From positions 22,524,533-22,588,532 of the forward strand of contig JAKZAP010000001.1 in assembly GCA_023053575.1 (NCBI GenBank): DNA of 64,000 bases, written 5' to 3'. The notes beneath the pieces are model-generated. The model did no database searches. It saw only the letters and a list, made by a program, of their open reading frames with translations, and was not told the origin of the DNA. Positions 54,394 through 64,000 of this stretch are shown piece after piece. The position numbers and the translations under genes were made by a program. Positions within the stretch are counted from its first letter, which is position 1. Each line of letters opens with the position of its first letter. The stretch is from Branchinecta lynchi (taxonomy: Eukaryota; Arthropoda; Branchiopoda; Anostraca; Branchinectidae).

Positions 54394-54540
54394 CTGAGTG
54401 TCCCGGCATTCTCCGTAGTACTCAATGTGTGCGTGGGAGTACTTGGGGGCGAGGCAATCAGCAGATCCGGACGTGCAGAGACATCTCATTCGGTAGACTT
54501 CGCAGTCAGAGTTGAAGGTCTCGTTGTGGTTGGTACACAC
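54394..54540 (-). CDS. SPARC: SPARC, follistatin-like (Kazal) exon
   Basis: Acceptor CCACTCTTAG and donor ACTCAG|GTAAGT on the minus strand; exactly 49 codons, phase 0 at both ends. It encodes VCTNHNETFNSDCEVYRMRC, LCTSGSADCL and KYSHAHIEYYGECRDTQ. This is the Kazal-like half of the follistatin domain (C.nHNeTF.sdCe.yr..C ... hieYyGeCr), strongly conserved in SPARC. It joins to DDRRN upstream and ECSEAEM downstream without frame change. Confidence 0.96.
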
Positions 54541-54804
54541 CTAAGAGTGGGAAAGGTCTTAGTCATTGTCCGAACGCTCTTCACCCGCTACGAGGCTGGG
54601 TTTTCGAAAGCCATGATTGTTCACACGTATCCGGGTGACGGGAGTGCGCTAGTTGATTCTCTCATTATGTATTTGTGTAGTATATGTTTATGACACTTGC
54701 CTTACGGCCAAGTGCCATATACCGATCACATTTCCGTCGGTCGGTCGGTCGGTCGGTTAGTCCGGTGCTTGCATAACTTTCGAACAGGTGATTGGATCTT
54801 AATT

Positions 54805-57800
54805 GTGTTGCGAGAGCAACACTTTGGTTTTGTCCTGGTTTTTTTTGTTTTTTTTTTTTTTTTTTTCCTATGACTCCGATTTCATTTTATTCCTGGTAAC
54901 TGGGAAGGGTCTAACCTGTGCGGTTTTTACGGAAAGTGTGGACCTTAGGCCGGATTGATGAATATGACATTACATTTTGGAAAGCTCCATAGAACTCTTG
55001 CCTGGGGCCAATAAGGATGGTTTTTGCTTGTCATCGAGCCAGAGCCTACGGTTTGCGAAGTGAAGTGGAGTTGTATAGCCTATGTCGGAGAGGACCATCT
55101 CAAGTTGTGTAGCCAACCTTTCGTTTCATCAAACCATGTTTCTGCTTTCGAGTGGAAAGCTCCGTTCTAGCACGCTAGCAGGCAGGCACCAGTTTAGAAT
55201 TGAAGATGGACTAAAATCTAAAAGTGTTAAATATATGCGGCAGTTACCCGGCCCCACAGCCAACATATCTTCTTTGAGTGATAAATAGAAAAATCTACAG
55301 AGACAAAAAAGTGGCTTTTTCCCACGGGTCCGAAAGTGCTGCCATCTATTGTTTCTGTCCATGTCTGCGACGATTCCAGCTGAGTTTATAATTTTTTTTT
55401 TTTGCACTTGGGTTTGCGGTAGAGTAACGGTATCAGATGTGCCCCTTAAACTTTAAAAGTTATCTCATTGCTAAAGAAACTAGAGCTTATCCTTTGCTCC
55501 TTTCTAAGTCGTGACGTTAGAAAGTTGGCCTACGGCAAAAAAGTCAACTTTTGAACTAAGACAGGTAGAATTTTTTTTTCGACGGCAATCGATAGCCACT
55601 GATGAGCTGATCAAAGTATATGTCATCCATTTTTTGGTACAAAAATTCCTTCATGAGATACACCAGTTTGAAAATTTCAAAGGGGTTGACAACTTCAGTA
55701 GTAAGGTACATTGAAACCAAAAATAGGCGATAGCAGGTATGCGCCATGTAGGGGACTTTTAAGCAACAGTCGACTGTTAGCTCATAACCATCTTCGGTAA
55801 TGAGGGCCTTGCAGCTTTTGCTAGTTGGTGTACCTGTTATTTGTTTCCGGTGTATTCGATGGTAAGAACAATTTGGTTCCATTTGTGTACGCGATTTCAG
55901 CTGAGTTTATCATTCGTTTTTTTGCACTTGGGTTTGCGGTAGAGAAATGGTATCAGATGTACCTCTTAAACTTTAGAAGTTCTCTCATTGTTAAAGAAAC
56001 TAGAGCTTATCCTTTGCTCCTTTCTAAGCGGTGACGTTAGAAAGTCGGCCTACGGCAAAAAAGTCAACTTTTGAACTAAGACAGGTAGAATTTTTTTTTC
56101 GACGGCAATCGATAGCCGCTGATGAGCTGATCAAAGTATATGTCCTACATTTTTTGGTACACAAATTCCTTCATGAGATACACCAGTTTGAAAGTTTCAA
56201 GGGGTTGACAACTTCAGTAGTAAGGTACACACTGAAACCAAAAATAGGTGATACCAGTTGTGAGACATGTAGGGGACTTGTACGCGGCAGTCGAGTGTTA
56301 GCTCATAATCATCTTCGGCAATGAGGGGTTTGCAGCTTTCGCTAGTTGGCGTACCTGTCATTTGATGGTAAGAACAATTAGGTTCCCAATTGTAAGACAT
56401 GCAAGGGACTTGTCAGTAATAATAGGCTGTTATGCTACAAAAATCTTCAGCGATGAGGGGTTTGTAACTTTTGCTAGCCGGTGTACCCATTATTTTTATC
56501 CGGTGAACTTGATGTCTGTCACGGGAAAGGGACTTGTCAGTAGAATCGGTGCACGAGGGGCTAGAAATTTGTGCAAATTGTTGCACATTATTCGATTTAT
56601 ATAAAACTGACGGTAAGAAAGTTTGTAGCGATGGTCTCTCGCTGTATCCTAGGATTCACTGTTTTCGCAACGGGTACAAACGATAATGTAAAACAAGGTA
56701 GTTTCGTAATAATTAATAGTGTCATCTATGGTATTTTAATCCTGAAAAGTTTCGGCTAGCTTTATAATACCAACTAGATTATATAGGATATTGTTCCAAG
56801 TTTTCATCCGTCACGATGTCTACGATTGAAAAGGATAAAGTTCAACTGACTGCAAAGTCAATTTAGTCCCTTTTTCCGATATTCTTTTGTTGTGGTTAGG
56901 GCAATCGATAGCCCTTGAAGAGCTGATCAAAATATATGCCATCCATTTTTTTGAACAAAAATCCTTCATGAGATAAACCAGTTTGAAAGTTTCAAGGGGT
57001 TGACAACTTCAGGAGTAAGGTACACACTGAAACCAAAAATAGGCGATACCAGTTGTGAGACATGTAAGGGACTTGTAAGCAACAGTCGACTGTTAGCTCA
57101 TAATCATCTTCGGCAATGAGGAGTTTGCAGCTTTTGCTAGTTGGTATACCTGTTATTTGTGTCAGGTGTATTAGATGGTAAGAATAATTTTGTTCCCAAA
57201 AAGCCAAAACGGCTTTTATGCTATAATCATCTTCAGCAATGAGGGGTTTGCAACTTTTAATAGCTGGTGTATCCATTATTTGTTCCGATGAATTTGATGT
57301 CAATCACGGGAGAAGGACTTGTAAGTAAAAATCGGTTCACGAGGGGCTAGAAATATTTGAGAATTGGTGCAGATTGTATTCGATATCTGTAAATATGACG
57401 GTAAGAAAGTTTGTATCGATGGTCTATCGCTATAACTGAGGATTAACTGTTTACACAACGGGTACAAACGATTTGTTTCCGGTTAACTTAATGTATATCA
57501 CGGGAGAGGGACTTGGTAAGTAGGAATCGGTTCACGAGGGGCTAGGAATTTTTGCAAATGGGTGCACATTGTATTCGATTTCTATAAATCTGACGGTAAG
57601 AAAGTTTGTGTCGATGGTCTATCAATGTAACCGAGGATTAACTGTTTACAAAACGGATACAAACGAAAATGTAAAGCAATGAGGTAGTTTCATAATAATT
57701 AATAGTGTCATCTATGGTATTTTAATCCTGAAAAGTTACGGATAGCTTTCTATTACCTACTAGATTATATAAGATATTGTTCCAAGTTTTCATCCGTCAC

Positions 57801-60030
57801 GATGTCTACGATTGAAAAGGATAAAGTACAACTGACTGCAAAGTTAATTTAGTCCCTTCTTCCTATATTATTTTGTTGTTGTTTTTACAACGCTGAAGAA
57901 TACCTTTTGATCATGTGATTAATTTTTTTAGAACATCCCGTTTAAAAAACTTATGCTATAATCATCTTCAGCGATGAGGGGCTTGCAACTTTTGATAGCT
58001 GGTACATCCATTATTCGTTTCCGGTGAATTTGATGTCAATCACGGGAGAGGGACTTGTAAGTAAGAATCGGTTCACGAGGGGCTAGAAATTTTTGAAAAT
58101 TGGTGCACATTGTATTCGATTTCTGTACATATGACAGTAAGAAAGTTTGTATCGATGGTCTATCGCTATAACCTAGGATTAACTGTTTACGCAACGGGTA
58201 CAAACGATACGGTAATGTAAAACAATAAGGTAATTTTGTAATAATTAATAGTGTCATCTATGGTATTTTAATCCTGAAAAGTTACGGATAGCTTTATAAT
58301 ATCAACTAGATTATATAAGATATTGTTCCAAGTTTTCATCCGTCACGATATCTACGATTGAAAAGGATAAAGTTCAACTTCGACGGCAATCGATAGCCGC
58401 TAATGAGCTGATCAAAGTATATGACATCCATTTTTTGGTAAAAAAAATTCCTTTATGAGATACACCAGTTTGAAAGTTTCAAGGGGTTGACAACTTCAGT
58501 AGTAAGGTACACACTGAAGCCAAAAATAGGCGATACCAGTTGTGAGACATTTAGGGGACTTGAACGCGACAGGCGACTGTTAGCTCATAATCATCTTCGG
58601 CAATGAGGGGTTTGCAGCTCTCGCTAGTTGGCGTACCTGTCATTTGATGAACAATTTGGTTCCCAAATATAAAACAAGCAAGGGACTTGTAAGTAATAAT
58701 CGGCTGTTATGCTACACAAATCTTCAGCGATGAGGGGTTTGCAACTTTTGCTAGTCGGTGTACCCATTATTTTTATCCGGTGAACTTGATGTCAATCACG
58801 GGAAATGGACTTGTCAGTAGAATCGGTGCACGAGGGGCTAGAAATTTGTGCAAATTGTTGCACATTATATTTGATTTATATAAATCTGACGTTAAGAAAG
58901 TTTGTATCGTTGGTCTATCGCTGTAACCTAGGATTTACTGTTAACGCAACGGGTACAAACGATACTGTAATGTAAAACAAGGTAGTTTCGTAATAATTAA
59001 TAGTGTCATCTATGGTATTTTAATCCTAAAAAGTTACGGATAGCTTTATAATACCAACCAGATTATACAGGATATTATTCCAAGTTTTCATCCGTCACGA
59101 TGTCTACGATTGAAAAGGATAAAGTTCAACTGACTGTAAAGTCAATTTAGTCCCTTTTTCCGATATGCTTTTGTTGTGGATAGGGCAATCGATAGCCCTT
59201 GAAGAGCTGATCAAATATTTGCAATCCATTTTTTTGAACAAAAATCCTTCATGAGATAAACCAGTTTGAAAGTTTCAAGGGGTTGACAGCTTCAGGAGTA
59301 AGGTACACACTGAAACCAAAAATAGGCGATACCAGTTATGAGACATGTAAGAGACTTGTAAGCAACAGTCGACTGTTAGCTCATAATCATCTTCGGCAAC
59401 GAGGAGTTTAAAGCTTTTGCTAGTTGGTATACCTGTTATTTGTCTCAGGTGTATTCGATGGTAAGAACAATTTTGCTCCCAATTGTAAGACATGCATGGG
59501 ACTTGTAAGTAATAATCGGCTTTTATGCTATAATCATCTTCAGCGATGAGGGGTTTACAACTTTTGATAGCTGGTGTATCCATTATTTGTTTCCGGTGAA
59601 TTTGATGTCAATCACGGGAGACGGACTTGTAAGTAAGATCGGTTCACGAGGGGCTAGAAATTTTTGAAAATTGGTGCACATTGTATTCGATTTCTGTAAA
59701 TATGACAGTAAGAAAGTTTGTATCGATGGTCTATCGCTATAACCTAGGATTAACTGTTTACGCAACGGGTACAAACGATACGGTAATGTAAAACAATAAG
59801 GTAGTTGTGTAATAATTAATAGTGTCATCTATGGTATTTTAATCCTGAAACGTTACGGATAGCCTTCTTCCGATATTGTTTTGTTGTTGGTTTTACAACG
59901 CTAAAGAACAGCTTTTGATTATGTGATTATTCTTTTTAGAACATACCGTTTTAAAAGCTTCGATAAGTTGACAATTTCAGCATTTAACCGACAGCGAAGA
60001 AACAAAACCAAAGTGTTGCTCTCGCAACAC
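54805..60030. mobile_element. 5.2-kb element with hairpin-forming terminal inverted repeats
   Basis: The left end reads GTGTTGCGAGAGCAACACTT then TGGTTTTG (54805-54832). The right end (60003-60030) is its exact reverse complement. Each end is itself a perfect hairpin (GTGTTGC-GAGA-GCAACAC). Almost all of the interior is a complex tandem array, with no transposase seen. It sits inside another repeat: unit sequence GGATCTTAAT stops at the left edge and resumes as GAAACTTGATATCTGGAAAG near 60098. Confidence 0.75.
55430..59960. repeat. Complex tandem array in the SPARC intron
   Basis: Several modules recur four or five times: TCGACGGCAATCGATAGCC to GAGCTGATCAAAGTATATG; CTTCGGCAATGAGGGGTTTG then CAGCTTTTGCTAG; GGTTCACGAGGGGCTAGAAA; and GTAAGAAAGTTTGTATCGAT then GGTCTATCGCTATAACC. 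Modules are arranged in blocks of about 0.6-1.2 kb. Minus-strand peptides with repeated KSCKPLIAEDDY modules arise from it, but many copies carry stops. Confidence 0.85.
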
Positions 60031-60097
60031 TTTAGTCGGCGAAGCCGGACAAAGGTTGCCGCAACACTTCACGTTGCCCGGGCAACGTAGGTCTAGT

Positions 60098-61329
60098 GAA
60101 ACTTGATATCTGGAAAGATCTCGTGCCGTCTTAGACGTCTCATTTCAAGTCTGAGCCGGATCCGACGAATCTGGGGGGGGGGGGTCGGAGGGGAGAACCG
60201 GAAATCGTGTGAAACTCTCAGAGTGGAGCGATCGGGATGAAACTTGGTGCGAAGAACAAGCACACGCTAGATACATCACTGACAGGACTGGACCGGATTC
60301 GGACACTGTGGGGGGAGGTAGAGGGGGGTTCAGGAATTCCGGAGATCAGTAGTTAATATACTTCCAGGTTGGCTAGGACGATAAAACTTGGCAGGCATCT
60401 CAGGGACCCGACCAGATTAACTTGGAAACAGTCAATTTCCCGATCTGACTATCGTGGCGGGAGGGGGAGACGGCAGAATCTGAAAACTAGTAGCAAGCAT
60501 AACTTTCGAATGGGTTATCAGATCTTAACAAAACTTGATATCTTGAAATACCTCATGTCTCAGCATGTCCCATTTCAAGTCCGGACCGGATCCGACGAAC
60601 TGGGAGGGGGGGTCGGAGGGGAGAACCGGACATCTTGTGACACGCATAGAGTGGAGCGATCAGGATGAAACTTTTGACCGTTACTTCCATCTGACCCAGC
60701 CTTGCAAGTGCCATATGAGCTTCCAGCTCTTGTTTGTATCTTGGCAGCCTCTGTAGATACGGACATACAGTCGTTCGTAACCGGAGTGGAAGAAACACGA
60801 CGCCTCGATGGTGAAAAACGGCCCCGTCAAACTCTTAACGGATCCCAAATAATTATTCTGCGTTTTACACTATCATTCCTACGGAATCATAAGCTTCAGA
60901 AATCTCCGCCCTTTGCTATTGTTTATTTTCATCGCTTATTCGGCCAAGCCGAGTTTGGTCAAGCAGCATAAATTTCGCAGAACGCTTCGAAGTCCGCCGA
61001 AAACTCTTTCAAAAATAAGGCCATGAGAAGCTTCAAAATTTTCATTTTGAAATATGTGCTACAGATTTGGTACGCTAACAGGTCTATGCTTGTGTCGCAG
61101 ATTTGCGGAACCAGACTTTTCTTTTGCTTGGCTTTTCCCATATTTTTACCACGGCGAGCACTGTTTTCAAATATTTCAAATATTATACCGACCAAACTTG
61201 CAGGTTTGTTTCTTTCCCCGACGTTGACCCTGAAGATTGACAGCCTGACCAAGACCCCTGCCAAGAAGGGTCCAATATATGTTTTAAAGTCAGCCTGGGC
61301 TCAAGGAATATTTATTTGTTTCCAATCGT
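60098..61329. other. SPARC intron, repeat units flanking the 5.2-kb element
   Basis: Copies of the ACTTGATATCTGGAAAGATC ... GAGAACCGGAAATC unit lie at 60105-60360 and 60500-60680, with a G-run at 60173-60184. No exon was seen. Confidence 0.55.
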
Positions 61330-61374
61330 AAAAATTACGACCAGAAACAATTTTTCAATCGTAATAAGATCGTT

Positions 61375-61515
61375 AACAACTGTTTTCAACCGGGAACAAC
61401 TGTTTTCAACCGGAAACAACTGTTTTCAACCGGAAACAACTGTTTTTTACCGGAAACAACTCAACTGGAAACAAATGTTTTGAACCGGAAACAACTGTTT
61501 TCAATCGGAAACAAC
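61375..61515. repeat. Tandem 21-bp repeat CCGGAAACAACTGTTTTCAA
   Basis: About seven imperfect copies. Related AATCGTAAAAATACGA and GGAAACAA motifs continue to about 61640 and reappear at 62215-62330. Confidence 0.85.
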
Positions 61516-61652
61516 TTTTTTTCAAGTGTTAGTTGTTGCATAAAAATCTACAGTCGGAAATTCTGATCGTAAAAATACGATTGGAAACAAGTTGTTTCCA
61601 ATCGTAAAATTGCGACTGGAAACAATCAGTTTCTATCGTAAAAATACGATCG

Positions 61653-62214
61653 TTAAAGTTTAACCGAAAAGGGCTGAGATAGGACAATCGAGTTACCCAT
61701 CACTTATTAATTTAATTAATAACTTAAAGAGAAAAATTAATTTAAAAAAAATTAATTCACTTAAAGATTAAATTCACTAAATTCAACTAAAACTTCACAC
61801 AAATTCACTAAATTCAACTAACTTCACACAAATTCACTAAATTCACGAATTAATTCACTAAAAATTAATTCACTTAAAGAGGCGTGCAGACCCGATGAAA
61901 ATGCACTTCGTTGCTCCGCTATTCAAGAATAATCGATTTTCGGTATAGTAGAATTTCCCTTTCGGATTTGTGGCACTGCGCTTGTTCCTGTATTGTAAGC
62001 TAATCACTGGCCACTGTAAAGCCAAATTTGTATTGAGATTCAAATTTTCCACGTCATAGCAGAATTTTGCGTTGTGAGGACGGCCGCAGATATTCTGAAC
62101 GTCATAGTAGAGCAAATAGTGAAAAATAAAAAAAATCCCTTAAACAATCCAAATAATGCAGTGTATTCAGTCAAACGGTACAAAAAATAAGTTAGCTTTT
62201 CAGTTACTCTTTAA
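61653..62214 (+). mobile_element. TTAA-bounded MITE, family B (copy 4)
   Basis: The left end is TTAAAGTTTAACCGAAAAGG and the right end is AGCTTTTCAGTTACTCTTTAA. The interior aligns with the inverted 20348-20793 copy. An AT-rich AATTCACTAAATTCA tract at 61700-61880 looks like a local expansion. Confidence 0.8.
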
Positions 62215-62529
62215 CTACTGTTTTCAAAAGGAAGCAACTGTTTCCAATCGTAAAAAAACAGTTGTTTACGACTGTTTCCAATTGTTTTTAACTGTTTACA
62301 CATGTTTCCAATTGTTTTCATTTGCAAAAATGTCCCATAACACAATTGAAAAAAAAACCCGATTGTGTCCAATCGTTTACGACCTTACTTAGGACCTGTA
62401 ATAATATTTCTTAGGACAAGAAACAAGTCATTCCTCCTCCAGTACATTCATCCAGGGTCTACCTAAAGTATTTCTACCTGATTTACTCCACGGCAGATGT
62501 ATGGCATGAATTTGAGGCTAAATATGTCG

Positions 62530-62960
62530 AAGATGTATTCGAAAACCCCCGAAATGTATTCGAGAATCCTTTAAATGTCTTCTAGGAATCGGTGTTCGTA
62601 TTCGAGAATCGACGAAAAATTCGAGAAAAGATTTCGAGATTCGAGAAAAGATCATAAGTATTCAAGAATTTCTAAAATGTTTTTGACATTTGATTGAAAT
62701 CAGGAATTGGAGAATGACACAAATTTATTCGAGAATGACAAAAATACATTCGAGAATTAGAAAAATGAAAATTTTCGAATACATTCTCCTCATTCTCGAA
62801 TACATTTTTGTCATTCTTGAATTTAATCTCTCTCAATTTAAATGTCAAACACGTTTAAAAGATTCTCGAATACTTTTTATCTTTTCTCGAATACATTTTG
62901 CAGTTTCTCGAAGACTTAACAAAAATCTCGAAGACTTATGAGAAGACATATCAGGGCTTC
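62530..62960. repeat. Foldback region of TTCGAGAA-type repeats
   Basis: The first half is rich in ATTCGAGAA and the second half in the complement TTCTCGAAT, so the stretch can fold on itself around 62775. The 8-mer TTCGAGAA recurs many times. Confidence 0.7.
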
Positions 62961-63019
62961 TCGAATACGTTTTCAACGTACTTAACCTCGAATCGATTCC
63001 ACACAGATGAAAAACTTAC

Positions 63020-63135
63020 ATTACGTCTGTCGTCCACCTCTGCCGCGCACCTCTCAACGCAGCGGCACTCAGCCTCACCAAGCTCGTTCAACTTGCATTC
63101 CTTGCCGGCGCCGCAGTGTTTCTTGAAGCATGGAT
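63020..63135 (-). CDS. SPARC: SPARC, first follistatin-like exon in view
   Basis: Acceptor CTTTTTGCAG and donor CGTAAT|GTAAGT on the minus strand; enters in phase 1 (G|AT for Asp) and leaves in phase 0. It encodes DPCFKKHCGAGKECKLNELG, EAECRCVERC and AAEVDDRRN, the EGF-like beta-hairpin of the SPARC follistatin domain (DPC....C..GkeCkl...g...C.C...C). The upstream exons for the signal peptide and acidic Ca-binding domain I were not found in 63136-64000 and must lie to the right of the window. Confidence 0.95.
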
Positions 63136-63892
63136 CTGCAAAAAGCATTACGACTGTAAAGGTGTATATACTTTCCCGGCTTGGGGGCTAACTACCGCAT
63201 TTTAAATCACAAAATCGGAGAAAACAAAGAAATCCGATCACTTATTTGCTTCCAGACTATGTACACTTTCTCATAAGTATTTTTTGCGCCGACAAACGTT
63301 ATGTCGGTAAATCAGAGAAGAGTTTTTCAGTACGAAGCGTCAACAGAAAGGTCCGTCGGTAAATCGACAGACAGTTGATTGTTCTTAGTAATCTTTTTCC
63401 TTTGTTTCCTTTTACTAAGCTCCGCTGTCGCCTTTTGCATTTGGTGAGTTAGAAGTTAAATATATAGTCTATGTACCATATATATAATTATTTGCGTTCC
63501 GTAGAAAGTGTACTGCAGTAAGCTTTTATCCCAACAATCTTGATCGGACAAGAAAGATTATCTGTGGTTGGTTTTATGCGACTGATTCTTTTCTCTCACT
63601 CTAGAAGTAAGCTGCAGCAGGCTTTCATTTTTGTATGAGCCATCAAAAGGGCGTTCCAGCAAGTTATTACAAGTTATGAGGATAAGAGAAGGGGCCAGCG
63701 CCATATAGTGGTGATAACATTCCTGGAGCGAAAATAATAACAAGAATAGTGACGATCCTAACTGATAATAACTTGGTGGAACGCTACCAATAATAGATTT
63801 GTCAATCAATGCTGTCTGGAGTTGGCTCGCGTAACTGATACGTTCCATAATTACAAAGCGGATGCACGATGACTATACTCTATATGAATAAG
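63136..63892. other. SPARC intron, nothing recognised
   Basis: AT-rich sequence. No Glu-rich exon of SPARC domain I could be seen on the minus strand. Confidence 0.45.
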
Positions 63893-63932
63893 CAGGGGCG
63901 TCGCTAGCCAAATCTCGAGGGGGGGGGGGGCC
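63893..63932 (+). mobile_element. hAT-type element end with poly-G tract
   Basis: CAGGGGCGTCGCTAGCC runs into a G-run of about 12, the counterpart of the end at 22784-22828. The other end lies outside the window. Confidence 0.4.
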
Positions 63933-64000
63933 CATTTTAGCTTTTCGTCGCACATGTAATAAAACATGCAGTACCTTGCAAGCGTTGAAGTCTGACGAAG

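Overview
The window is animal (metazoan) genomic DNA. It has spliced genes with large introns, GT-AG junctions whose reading phases match, an invertebrate-style SPARC gene and a KAT6-type histone acetyltransferase, all embedded in dense transposon debris (MITEs, LINE remnants, minisatellites, long G/C runs). I cannot name the species from the sequence. No rRNA, tRNA or CRISPR array was recognised.

Region 1 (1 to about 9 kb) is the right part of a Polinton/Maverick (adintovirus-like) element whose reading frames are all open. On the minus strand, in transcription order, it carries a protein-primed family-B DNA polymerase of 1358 aa, an A32/FtsK-HerA-type packaging ATPase, a fibre-like coiled protein, a PX/core-like protein with two AT-hook-like repeats, and an adenovirus-type protease cut by the window edge. 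To the right are a small membrane protein (+), an unrecognised 258-aa protein (-) and a small lysine-rich protein (+). The capsid and integrase genes expected of such elements are not in view and would lie to the left. Most start codons sit in a shared motif of the type CCCTAATAAATG with a TATA-like stretch about 20-25 nt upstream. The divergent region 8006-8546 contains two well-formed heat-shock-element-like arrays. A 14-copy array of 21-bp palindromic units lies between polymerase and ATPase.

Region 2 (about 12 to 45.4 kb, + strand) is a KAT6/MOZ-MORF-like gene. Eight exons join without a phase conflict to give 1726 aa in view: double PHD finger, linker, MYST acetyltransferase domain, a lysine/glutamate minisatellite-coded repeat, acidic/proline-rich segments and a Ser/Gln/Met-rich tail. 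A ninth, acidic upstream exon at 12022-12606 is possible. The N-terminal H15-type domain was not found. Introns hold TTAA-bounded MITEs, two LINE remnants, a foldback element with an internal satellite, and GC-rich minisatellites.

Region 3 (47.4 to 63.1 kb, - strand) is a SPARC/osteonectin gene, tail-to-tail with KAT6. Five exons cover the follistatin-like domain through the EF-hand (EC) domain to the stop. The signal peptide and acidic domain lie beyond the right edge. A large intron carries a 5.2-kb element with hairpin-forming terminal repeats around a complex tandem array. The two host genes are unrelated in function; the Polinton is an insertion upstream of KAT6.
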